From positions 1,747-7,233 of the forward strand of contig DIUH01000422.1 of NCBI GenBank assembly GCA_002428205.1: a stretch of DNA of 5,487 nt, written 5' to 3'. Position numbers and translations under genes: made by a program. A model generated the notes under the pieces. The model did not search any database and was not told where the DNA came from. It saw only the letters and a list, made by a program, of their open reading frames with translations. The DNA comes from Planctomycetaceae bacterium UBA6163 (GTDB lineage: Bacteria > Planctomycetota > Planctomycetia > Pirellulales > Pirellulaceae). This document shows, one piece after another, positions 1 to 5,316 of this stretch (the first letter of the stretch is position 1; every line of letters begins with the position of its first letter).

Positions 1-78
1 GCAAAAGATTGATCGACGCAAAGTAGCGACCGGAACGGTATTTCATCGACACCTCCGCGACGAAACTCAACGAAGCTT

Positions 79-104
79 GGATGCTCCGGTTACATCGACC
101 GGAG
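79..104. repeat. Short palindromic motif, copy 1 (CTCCGGT...ACCGGAG)
   Basis: A perfect 7-bp inverted repeat (84-90 and 98-104) encloses a 7-base loop. Its left half belongs to the 13-base string GGATGCTCCGGTT (79-91), which recurs exactly at 3996-4008, followed in both places by a similar ATCG...ACC tail. This suggests a small dispersed intergenic repeat. Function unknown. Confidence 0.4.
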
Positions 105-238
105 TACGCAGGAAAGGCCTACATCGGTGTCGGCCACCGGAGTTGGTAAGGTCCGACATCAAAAAAGAGTCAGAAGACTACCGAAGCGGAAATTCGCTGG
201 ATTCGCTCACCATCCCCAAAAACGCCGTGGCGCTTGTG

Positions 239-260
239 AGAGGCGGCCACGGCCGCCTCT
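239..260 (+). repeat. Perfect 10-bp hairpin upstream of the operon
   Basis: AGAGGCGGCC (239-248) and GGCCGCCTCT (251-260) are exact reverse complements separated by AC, giving a very GC-rich stem (nine pairs closing a four-base loop if the innermost pair is left open). No T-run follows directly; the nearest is TTTTT at 285-289. It may be a weak terminator for something upstream of the window, or simply a palindromic intergenic element. It lies about 145 bp before the dehydrogenase start and so could also be in or near its leader. Confidence 0.45.
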
Positions 261-405
261 GCAACACATACCTTGAATGATGAGTTTTTCCTGGGTAGGC
301 TACCGGAAGTTAAAACTCCTGTCATTCAGAACTCAAAATTCCTAATCAGTATCAGTTGTCGTTCCTGCTACCGACCCATAAGGACAGCGTGCCCCCACTG
401 CTTCA

Positions 406-1716
406 ATGGCCATCACCTATCTGAAATCCGGTAAGCCCGAAATCCAACGGGCCGAAGACGACGCCAAGGTGCGTGGTATTGTCGAGAGCACCCTGGCTGA
501 CATTGCTGCCCGCGGCGATGAAGCGGTGCGGGATTTATCCATCAAGTTCGACCGATACGACCCTGCCAGCTTTCGACTGAGCCCCTCTGAAATAGAAGCT
601 GCGATGGCCCGGGTCTCGGCCCGCGACCTTGCCGATATCCGATTCGCCCAGGCTCAAATCCGTCGTTTCGCGGAAGCCCAGCGTGCCTGCCTGATCGACC
701 TCGAGGTCGAAACGCTGCCCGGTGTGATTCTCGGCCACAGGAACATCCCCGTGCCATCGGTCGGTTGCTATGTGCCGGGCGGCAAGTTTCCGATGGTGGC
801 CTCCGCCCACATGTCGGTGTTGACCGCGGCCGTGGCCGGCGTGCCGCGCATTGTCGCTGCCGCTCCGCCCCAAAACGGCGCCCCCCATCCCGCGATTGTC
901 GCGGCCATGCACTTGGGCGGTGCACACGAAATCTACGTTTTGGGCGGCATGCAGGCGATCGGTGCGATGGCGCTGGGAACGTCAACGATCGACCCAGTGG
1001 ACATGATCGTGGGCCCCGGCAACGCCTATGTGGCCGAGGCCAAACGCCAGCTCTTCGGCCGCGTGGGCATCGACCTCCTTGCTGGTCCAACCGAGACACT
1101 GGTTATCGCGGACGATACCGTCGATGCCGAACTTTGTGCCACCGATCTGCTCGGGCAGGCCGAGCATGGTTACAACTCGCCCGCCATCTTGCTGACGAAT
1201 TCATCCCAACTCGCCCGGGCGACCCTTGCGGAAATCGACCGGATCCTCGATATCCTGCCCACGGCTGAAACCGCCCGGGCATCGTGGCAGGACTACGGCG
1301 CGGTGATCCTCTGTGACAACTACGAGGAAATGCTTGCCAAGGCCGACGAAATCGCGTCCGAACATGTGCAGGTGATGACCGACCGTGACGACTGGTTCCT
1401 GGAAAACATGACTTGTTACGGAGCCTTGTTCCTGGGTCCGCGAACCCATGTGGCCAACGGCGACAAGGTGATTGGAACCAACCATACCCTGCCAACCCGA
1501 AGGGCTGGGCGTTACACCGGCGGCCTCTGGGTCGGCAAGTTTCTGAAAACTCACACCTACCAAAAGATTCTCACCGATGAAGCCGCGACGTTGATCGGCA
1601 AATACGGCTCACGGCTATCCATGCTCGAGGGATTCGTGGGCCACGCCGAACAATGCAATCTGCGCGTCCGTCGTTATGGCGGTGAAGACGTCGCGTATGG
1701 TGCCGCCTCCGAGTGA
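406..1716 (+). CDS. hpsN: HisD-superfamily NAD+/zinc dehydrogenase, probable HpsN-type sulfopropanediol 3-dehydrogenase
   Basis: A full-length 436-residue member of the histidinol dehydrogenase superfamily, cytoplasmic and expected to be zinc- and NAD+-dependent. The zinc ligands of HisD are conserved as Q251 and H254 (GQAEHGYNSP), D353 (NGDKVIGTNHTLPT) and H413 (EGFVGHAEQ), and the catalytic Glu-His pair is E319-H320 (ASEHVQVMT). Instead of the biosynthetic HisD pattern (YPSSVLMN after VPGG), residues 122-139 read VPGGKFPMVASAHMSV, which I associate with the HpsN clade that oxidises (R)-2,3-dihydroxypropane-1-sulfonate to sulfolactate. No his genes are nearby, which also favours a catabolic role. 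The ATG at 406 gives the family N-terminus (MAITYLK); TAAGGA at 379-384 is too far away to be its ribosome site. The gene heads a likely operon with the cupin 72 bp downstream. The superfamily is certain; the sulfonate substrate is inferred from remembered sequence resemblance, and plain histidinol dehydrogenase (hisD) is how many pipelines would label it. Confidence 0.9.
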   Translation: MAITYLKSGKPEIQRAEDDAKVRGIVESTLADIAARGDEAVRDLSIKFDRYDPASFRLSPSEIEAAMARVSARDLADIRFAQAQIRRFAEAQRACLIDLEVETLPGVILGHRNIPVPSVGCYVPGGKFPMVASAHMSVLTAAVAGVPRIVAAAPPQNGAPHPAIVAAMHLGGAHEIYVLGGMQAIGAMALGTSTIDPVDMIVGPGNAYVAEAKRQLFGRVGIDLLAGPTETLVIADDTVDAELCATDLLGQAEHGYNSPAILLTNSSQLARATLAEIDRILDILPTAETARASWQDYGAVILCDNYEEMLAKADEIASEHVQVMTDRDDWFLENMTCYGALFLGPRTHVANGDKVIGTNHTLPTRRAGRYTGGLWVGKFLKTHTYQKILTDEAATLIGKYGSRLSMLEGFVGHAEQCNLRVRRYGGEDVAYGAASE

Positions 1717-1788
1717 TGCCGCCGGTTTCCTGAAGAATTCCTTATCCAAAATTAGATTCGAAAACTCCAAACCGAAGCAGCAAACGCC

Positions 1789-2370
1789 ATGTCGACCGAG
1801 GTCTATCCGTCCAAACCCCAAGGCAAAATTCCCAACAACCGTTTTCCCTTGTTGGTACACCGCAACGCCATACCCGGTGGTGGAGCCGAGGCGATCAAGG
1901 ACCGGTTTCGTGCCAACGGTTGGTCCAACAATTGGGATTACCCCGGAGTTTATAAATACGCCCATTTCCATTCCACCACCCATGAGTGCCTCGGTTGCGC
2001 CAACGGCTGGATGGAATTCAATCTTTCCGTTGGGGAAGGTGGTTGGACCCGTCTGCGAATCAGCTCCGGCGACGTGGTCGTCATCCCTGCCGGAGTCAGC
2101 CACGAGATGACCGCCCAATCGGATGACCTTCACGTGTGTGGTGGTTACCCGGACGGGCGTGATTGGGACGACATCGAGGAAGCCTACCTGAGCGATGAAG
2201 ACTACAAGCGCGCCTGCAAACGCATCATGATGCTGCCCATTCCCGACCGGGATCCCGCGACCGGCGAGCCGATGCCGCAGTGGCACGCCGCCCCGTCATC
2301 GGTGGACGGAGGCTGGAACGACTGGCGCACCGGTCTCGACGCCAGATCTGCGAAAATCGACACCCTATGA
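1789..2370 (+). CDS. YjlB-type cupin domain protein
   Basis: A 193-residue single-domain cupin. Motif 1 fits G(X)5HXH(X)4E(X)6G exactly: G53, H59, H61, E66 and G73, within AHFHSTTHECLG. Motif 2 is G94-DVVVI-P100-A-G102-VS-H105. H59, H61, E66 and H105 are therefore the expected metal ligands. The GWSNNWDYPGVY stretch (44-55), the motif-1 sequence and the GGYPDGRDWDD segment (118-128) resemble Bacillus YjlB, a family without an assigned reaction. No signal peptide or membrane segment is seen, so it is likely cytoplasmic. The start codon ATG at 1789 leaves 72 bp after the dehydrogenase and has no clear Shine-Dalgarno. The stop overlaps the next ATG, suggesting translational coupling. It could be a small metal-dependent isomerase, lyase or dioxygenase acting on the same substrate as its neighbours; that is inference from context. 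Family assignment is strong, function open. Confidence 0.88.
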   Translation: MSTEVYPSKPQGKIPNNRFPLLVHRNAIPGGGAEAIKDRFRANGWSNNWDYPGVYKYAHFHSTTHECLGCANGWMEFNLSVGEGGWTRLRISSGDVVVIPAGVSHEMTAQSDDLHVCGGYPDGRDWDDIEEAYLSDEDYKRACKRIMMLPIPDRDPATGEPMPQWHAAPSSVDGGWNDWRTGLDARSAKIDTL

Positions 2371-3200
2371 ATGCGGCACCGCCAACCGTGAACTTGCATC
2401 GCACCACTTGCGGGGCAGGTCCTGGATTGTTGCTGCTTCACGGCGTGACGCGCTGTGGAACGGACTGGGAACCACTTTTCCCCGCGCTCGCAGAAAATTG
2501 GAAGGTCATCGCACTGGACCAACGCGGTCATGGCGAATCGCCGCGAGCGGAGAGCTATCTTGTCTCCGATTACGTGGCCGATGCCGTTCGTATCGTCCGG
2601 GAAGAAGCCGATGCTCCGCTCGTCCTCTTTGGGCATTCTCTCGGGGCGATGGTGGCCGCTGCAGTGGCGGCGGAACTGCCGGAGCGGGTGCGTGCGATCA
2701 TTCTCGAGGATCCGCCTTTTCACACGATGGGCAATCGTATTGGCGGGGCGGCCTGGCAGACGCAGTTCCTCGGCATGCAAGAGGTCGCGCGACGGGGGCG
2801 CCGCGTTGAAGAAATGACCGCCGCCCTCGCACAGATCCGTCTCCCTTCAGGCGACGGCGGTTTCCGTCGGCTGGGTGACTTGCGCGACGAAGCGTCCCTC
2901 GCATGGAGCGCGCAATGCCTCAGCCGACTCGACCCCGAAGTGCTCACACCGGTGATCGCAGGCCACTGGCTCGACGGCTACGATTTTCCTGGCGTGCTCT
3001 CCCGGGTCCGTTGTCCCACGCTCCTGCTTCAGGCCGATCCGAAGGCCGGCGGCGCGCTCACAGATGCCGATGCGGAGGCGGTGGTCGCCGCCATTCCCGA
3101 CTGCCAGCGCGTTCGTTTTCCCGGCTGCGGTCATCAACTGCACCGCGACCGTCAAGAGGAAGTGTTGCGGGCGATGGAGGCGTTTATCCTCATTGGGTGA
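2367..3200 (+). CDS. Alpha/beta hydrolase fold protein
   Basis: A 277-residue alpha/beta hydrolase of the usual length. The oxyanion-hole turn is LLLLHG (21-26), the typical DQRGHGES motif lies at 51-58, the nucleophile elbow is GHSLG (89-93, Ser91), the likely acid is Asp224 in LLLQADP, and the catalytic histidine is His256 in GCGHQLHRD. The triad is therefore complete and the enzyme should be active, probably as an esterase, lactonase or C-C hydrolase; the substrate cannot be read from sequence. I chose the ATG at 2367 because it forms an ATGA overlap with the cupin stop and places the first beta strand at the normal distance. A longer reading from 2280 would add 29 Arg-rich residues that overlap cupin codons. 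No signal peptide is visible. As the last gene of the cluster it may hydrolyse a lactone or ester made or used by the dehydrogenase and cupin. No clear terminator follows it. Confidence 0.9.
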   Translation: MNAAPPTVNLHRTTCGAGPGLLLLHGVTRCGTDWEPLFPALAENWKVIALDQRGHGESPRAESYLVSDYVADAVRIVREEADAPLVLFGHSLGAMVAAAVAAELPERVRAIILEDPPFHTMGNRIGGAAWQTQFLGMQEVARRGRRVEEMTAALAQIRLPSGDGGFRRLGDLRDEASLAWSAQCLSRLDPEVLTPVIAGHWLDGYDFPGVLSRVRCPTLLLQADPKAGGALTDADAEAVVAAIPDCQRVRFPGCGHQLHRDRQEEVLRAMEAFILIG

Positions 3201-3258
3201 TTCACCAAAAGCCCTGCATCTCCGTCTGCCGACGTCATCGTTCCGCGCCGAAGGACGA

Positions 3259-3435
3259 GGCAGAACCGTCGACGGATGGAAAGCGCGCCCCCAAAAAAAC
3301 GACAACCACTGGCTCGACTACTTGGTCGGCACCGCCTCGATGCAGGGAGCATTGTTGTTCGGAACTGTTCGACCATTTGCCCCGAAGCGGGAACGTGTTA
3401 GCTTCAAAGAGATTCAACCGTGGAAGGATCGTTGA
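3259..3435 (+). pseudogene. Relic of a phage terminase large subunit (GpA-type), C-terminal end
   Basis: This 58-codon stretch ending in TGA begins in frame with GRTVDGWKARP and contains KNDNHWLDYLVG followed by ASMQGALLFGT and a basic tail (KRERVSFKEIQ). The DNHW-D-LVG block and the following Ala/Ser-rich helix look like the C-terminal end of GpA-type terminase large subunits, the ATP-driven phage DNA packaging motors, as I know them from planctomycete genomes. Compared with the usual DNHW(F/L)DCLVGCAVAASM pattern the Cys is Tyr and about four residues seem lost after LVG. There is no start codon of its own and none of the several hundred upstream residues: the preceding DNA is the hydrolase gene in another frame. 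A C5A7 run (3287-3299 region) sits just before the motif. It is best read as a dead remnant of a prophage or a packaging gene; family recognition is from pattern memory and could be wrong. Confidence 0.55.
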
Positions 3436-3498
3436 GACGCTGAGTAATTCGTTGCTATGGATGTGCATTGATCTCGAATTGACTCGGCACGTGCGGAG

Positions 3499-3903
3499 CT
3501 AGCGTCGAAGTTTCGCGGCCGCGATCAGAGCATCCACTTCTGACAATTGTTCGATTGGCAGGCGATTGCGTTGAGTCTTGTTCCAAAGAAGCTCTCGCAA
3601 AGTTTCGAGGTCGTCGAGCGGGATGTCTGGATAATTGGTCCATTCCTCATCCGACTTCAGTCGGGACCGGAGTCGCCATTTGCCGCCGTGTCGCGAGATG
3701 CAGACGAGTCGGACGTCGCCTTCAGGCGTGTTCTCTCGCCATTCGTGTTTCTTCATGATTCGTGTGGCCAGGAAGCCTTCGTCAGGTAGTTGTCGTTTTG
3801 TAATGAGGTGAACTTTAAACAGGAACGAGCGATCTCGCCATTGCGCATGGGTCGATGAAAAGCGGGGCAGGGCAAGAAAATCATTATTCGGGTCTTTCGT
3901 CAT
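3499..3903 (-). CDS. Small conserved-looking hypothetical protein
   Basis: A 134-residue protein with no domain I can name. It is soluble and highly charged, with no signal peptide or membrane segment. The middle part has alternating patterns suggestive of beta strands (GDVRLVCISRHGGKWRLRSR), followed by an acidic/tryptophan segment (KSDEEWTNYPDIPLDD) and a helical C-terminus (LETLRELLWNKTQRNRLPIEQLSEVDALIAAAKLRR, broken here into its full run only for orientation between residues 99 and 134). Short proteins with this HGGKW...LKS-EEW...LDDLE-LR-LL pattern are, to my recollection, common hypotheticals in planctomycetes. The start is uncertain: the ATG at 3903 is preferred; a GTG at 3927 would add eight residues (MYCNLIIL). 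Neither has a Shine-Dalgarno. It converges on the terminase relic, 63 bp away, and is the only intact gene in the decayed right half. Function unknown. Confidence 0.7.
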   Translation of the reverse strand: MTKDPNNDFLALPRFSSTHAQWRDRSFLFKVHLITKRQLPDEGFLATRIMKKHEWRENTPEGDVRLVCISRHGGKWRLRSRLKSDEEWTNYPDIPLDDLETLRELLWNKTQRNRLPIEQLSEVDALIAAAKLRR

Positions 3904-3920
3904 GAGGATGATTAAATTGC

Positions 3921-3949
3921 AGTACACATTTAATGAAAGATTGAATCAA
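3921..3949 (-). promoter_or_regulatory. Weak sigma70-like promoter candidate
   Basis: Reading the minus strand, TTGATT (3949-3944) and TGTACT (3926-3921) are separated by exactly 17 bases, each matching four of six consensus positions. The predicted transcript would begin only about 10 bases before the ATG at 3903 and downstream of the alternative GTG at 3927, which supports the shorter reading. Planctomycete promoters are poorly defined, so this is only a candidate. Confidence 0.2.
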
Positions 3950-3974
3950 AAAATGCACCGGCGGCCGACGCCGG
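3948..3974 (-). terminator. Candidate intrinsic terminator on the minus strand
   Basis: On the minus strand CCGGCG (3974-3969) and CGCCGG (3963-3958) form a 6-bp all-GC stem around a five-base loop, followed after four bases by six T residues (3953-3948). It would stop any leftward transcript coming from the decayed transposase region before it enters the small gene at 3903. The stem is short, so efficiency is uncertain. Confidence 0.4.
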
Positions 3975-3995
3975 AGTCACTTTCTCTAGTTTTTA

Positions 3996-4020
3996 GGATG
4001 CTCCGGTTTTATCGCGACCT
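3996..4020. repeat. Short palindromic motif, copy 2 (degenerate)
   Basis: GGATGCTCCGGTT (3996-4008) is identical to 79-91. The partner arm ACCGGAG of copy 1 is here altered to a CGACC tail, so the hairpin is lost. Two 13-base matches in about 5.5 kb are unlikely by chance and fit a small dispersed intergenic repeat family. Confidence 0.35.
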
Positions 4021-4689
4021 AGCGATCCAGTGTACGTCTTAACGATAGCGGTGCCGATACGTCGCATTCAAATCCAGCGACAGCGGTAAGGCCCTGCAAT
4101 CGAGCAAGTAGTTTGGGCTTGCCGGCAGCACTGCGTCCATTGCCTGATGTTCGTGGATGGTTCTGGTAATATCACTCCCGATTCGTTGTCTGTGTCGTAG
4201 CACCGCCAGTCGCAGACGCTCACACCCCGTCCGCTTGATTCGATTTCGCAATGACCACAACGCCACAGGGCGCCAGTGCGGAGATCCAGGGGGTATTTGA
4301 GCAACAGTGCGGGAAACCGGTCGTGGCTTGTACTAGCAGCGAGTTTTTCGTATGCGTCCATTGAGGTTGCACCAACCGCCGGCCCAGCTTGTGTGCTGGA
4401 TTGCAAGCCTGGAATAGAATCTGAATTGCCTTAACTGACGGCGTTTCAAGCCGCGCTGGCCATGCGGTCGATCTTGGCTGAACCGCAGAATCGATGCGAA
4501 GTTGATTCGACGGCGGTGATGGAGAGGTTAAGCGGCTGATCGAGAAACACCTGACCAAGAGCGGCACGTTATCGTCGCACCATTGATCGCTCGCATGCTC
4601 CACCAGAATCCACTGATAGGCTAAATTGGCTTTGGGGATTGCCCGACTTGAACGGTTGCTGCCCCGGCTTTCGGGCCCGTCTTACTGAA
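4021..4689. other. Gene-poor decayed stretch
   Basis: No gene can be supported. Three overlapping minus-strand frames are open for 75 to 127 codons (4039-4266, 4068-4406, 4220-4603), but none shows a ribosome site, a recognisable motif or a sequence that looks like a natural protein. The Cys/Trp-rich segment around 4180-4290 (minus strand, WRCGHCEIE and VCDWRCYDTD) is the only part with a protein-like flavour, with two CxxC/CxW-like elements that could once have bound metal. Since a broken transposase start lies just to the right on the same strand, part of this DNA may be the decayed remainder of that insertion sequence or of a gene it carried. I see no clear terminal inverted repeats delimiting an element. 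Confidence 0.4.
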
Positions 4690-4869
4690 TCGCCCTTTTT
4701 GGCAACGCAACTTCTTCGCCTATCGACCTGGCAACCAAGCCGTCTTTCCGTGCCGAGCGACGCACCGATTCGAAAACCGTCACAGATTCGCGATGCCTGT
4801 GTTCGCAAGGTGCCGCAAAACGATAGCGGCTTTTTCTTGTGCTGTGAAAGTTCTGCGTACTCGGGTCAT
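4690..4869 (-). pseudogene. Frameshifted transposase N-terminus (IS3-like OrfA type)
   Basis: On the minus strand an ATG at 4869 opens 29 codons reading MTRVRRTFTAQEKAAIVLRH..., ending at TGA 4782-4780. The RR-FT-QEK--IV-RHL pattern is that of the helix-turn-helix N-terminus of IS3-family OrfA-type transposases. The similarity then continues one base over: ICDGFRIGASL from 4787 matches the usual LCDEFGI-PSL segment, and a degenerate tail ends near AKKG (about 4690), where the coiled-coil linker would begin. The gene is therefore broken by a frameshift near 4790 and no OrfB with a DDE domain can be found downstream. It has the best ribosome site in the window. The short first frame is easily missed. 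The family name is from motif memory; the exact IS cannot be told. Confidence 0.55.
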
Positions 4870-4877
4870 TTTGCGAG

Positions 4878-4883
4878 CCTCCT
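4878..4883 (-). promoter_or_regulatory. Shine-Dalgarno AGGAGG of the broken transposase
   Basis: AGGAGG on the minus strand sits eight bases upstream of the ATG at 4869. It fixes that ATG as the original start and shows that this reading frame was once translated. None of the other genes in the window has a comparable site, consistent with an imported gene. Confidence 0.6.
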
Positions 4884-5034
4884 TTGGCCCATAGAATAAC
4901 TCGATCAACAGAAAAATCCAGTTTCAGCTGGGGCAAAACATTTTCCGTCGATCTGTAACCGACCCCCGGAATCGTCGCTTCGCAATCGACGGTTGTGGCG
5001 ATCTTCATCGACGATAAAGCCGGAACACCAGCGC

Positions 5035-5175
5035 GCGCTGGTGTCCAGCCTTTAGGCGCCCGGTGTGAGATTCGTTATGAGGATGTGTGGGGAAGACGCA
5101 TTGGTGTTATAAACATAGTTGAATCTTTAGGCGATTCTATTCAATGCTTGGCGCCTAAAGGCTGTACACCAACGC
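5035..5175. mobile_element. MITE-like 141-bp unit, copy 1
   Basis: A non-coding unit with 26-bp terminal inverted repeats matching at 24 of 26 positions (5035-5060 and 5150-5175). The conserved inner part of each arm is CAGCCTTTAGGCGCC. The 89-bp interior (5061-5149) is more AT-rich and holds two nested inverted repeats: GCATTG (5098-5103) with CAATGC (5142-5147), and GAATC (5121-5125) with GATTC (5133-5137). It has no ORF of note. Terminal repeats plus a small non-coding body fit a miniature inverted-repeat transposable element or a large palindromic intergenic repeat. The sequence ACACCAGCG occurs immediately left of the pair and again at its right end. Confidence 0.65.
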
Positions 5176-5201
5176 GCGCTGGTGTGCAGCCTTTAGGCGC
5201 C
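5150..5201. repeat. 52-bp palindrome at the junction of the two units
   Basis: The right arm of unit 1 and left arm of unit 2 meet without spacer and form a perfect-length 26+26 palindrome with only two mismatches, centred between 5175 and 5176. A shorter version (perfect 20-bp palindrome, 5025-5044) lies at the left edge of the pair. Such a sequence could extrude a cruciform or form a long RNA hairpin from either strand. No T-run follows, so it is not a standard terminator. Confidence 0.7.
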
Positions 5202-5316
5202 CGGTATTAGGTTCGTTATGAGGATGTGTGGGGTAGGCGCATTGGTGTTATAAGCATTGCTGAATCTTTAGTCGATTCTATTCAATGCTTGGCGCCTAAA
5301 GGCTGGACACCAGCGT
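5176..5316. mobile_element. MITE-like 141-bp unit, copy 2
   Basis: A head-to-tail second copy directly abutting the first, same length, with 12 differences counted over the 141-bp period (about 91% identity). Its terminal repeats are 5176-5201 and 5291-5316, again 24 of 26 matched. Changes are spread over the unit, while the terminal arms and the nested GCATTG/CAATGC pair (5239-5244 and 5283-5288) are kept. Identical length without indels and conserved pairing suggest the fold matters, or that the duplication is fairly recent. Confidence 0.65.

Larger units (their letters stand above)
1..405. other. Upstream gene-free stretch
   Basis: No convincing gene is visible here. One + frame is open from the window edge to a stop at 278-280 (an ATG lies at 80-82 in another register, and the longest ATG-type start is near 77). 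Its translation is rich in Arg and Ser, has no recognisable motif, and runs straight through a perfect hairpin at 239-260, so I read it as chance openness or at most the tail of an unrecognised gene. The segment carries two small inverted repeats and then about 145 bp of more AT-rich DNA (about 261-405), which must contain the promoter of the dehydrogenase operon. No strong -35/-10 pair stands out. Confidence 0.5.

Noticed and set aside
77..280. Possible small gene or partial gene upstream
   Set aside because: No motif, odd composition, no ribosome site, and it runs through a perfect GC hairpin at 239-260.
273..301. Promoter TTGAAT - 17 bases - TAGGCT before the dehydrogenase
   Set aside because: The -10 matches only three of six positions and the pair is no better than others expected by chance in this stretch.
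542..1563. Several long minus-strand and + frame readings inside the dehydrogenase gene
   Set aside because: They are shadows of a GC-rich coding region: no family resemblance, while the 436-residue frame has the full set of HisD-superfamily motifs.
1615..2286. 223-codon minus-strand frame opposite the cupin
   Set aside because: It is the antisense of a gene with perfect cupin motifs, and its translation shows no recognisable domain.
2280..2366. Longer N-terminus for the alpha/beta hydrolase
   Set aside because: The extra 29 residues are Arg-rich, overlap coding cupin sequence in another frame and have no fold role; the ATGA overlap at 2367 is a natural coupled start.
4639..5008. Open frames on both strands over the transposase relic
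   Set aside because: Part of the minus-strand reading is the wrong frame of the broken transposase; the + strand reading has no motif or ribosome site.
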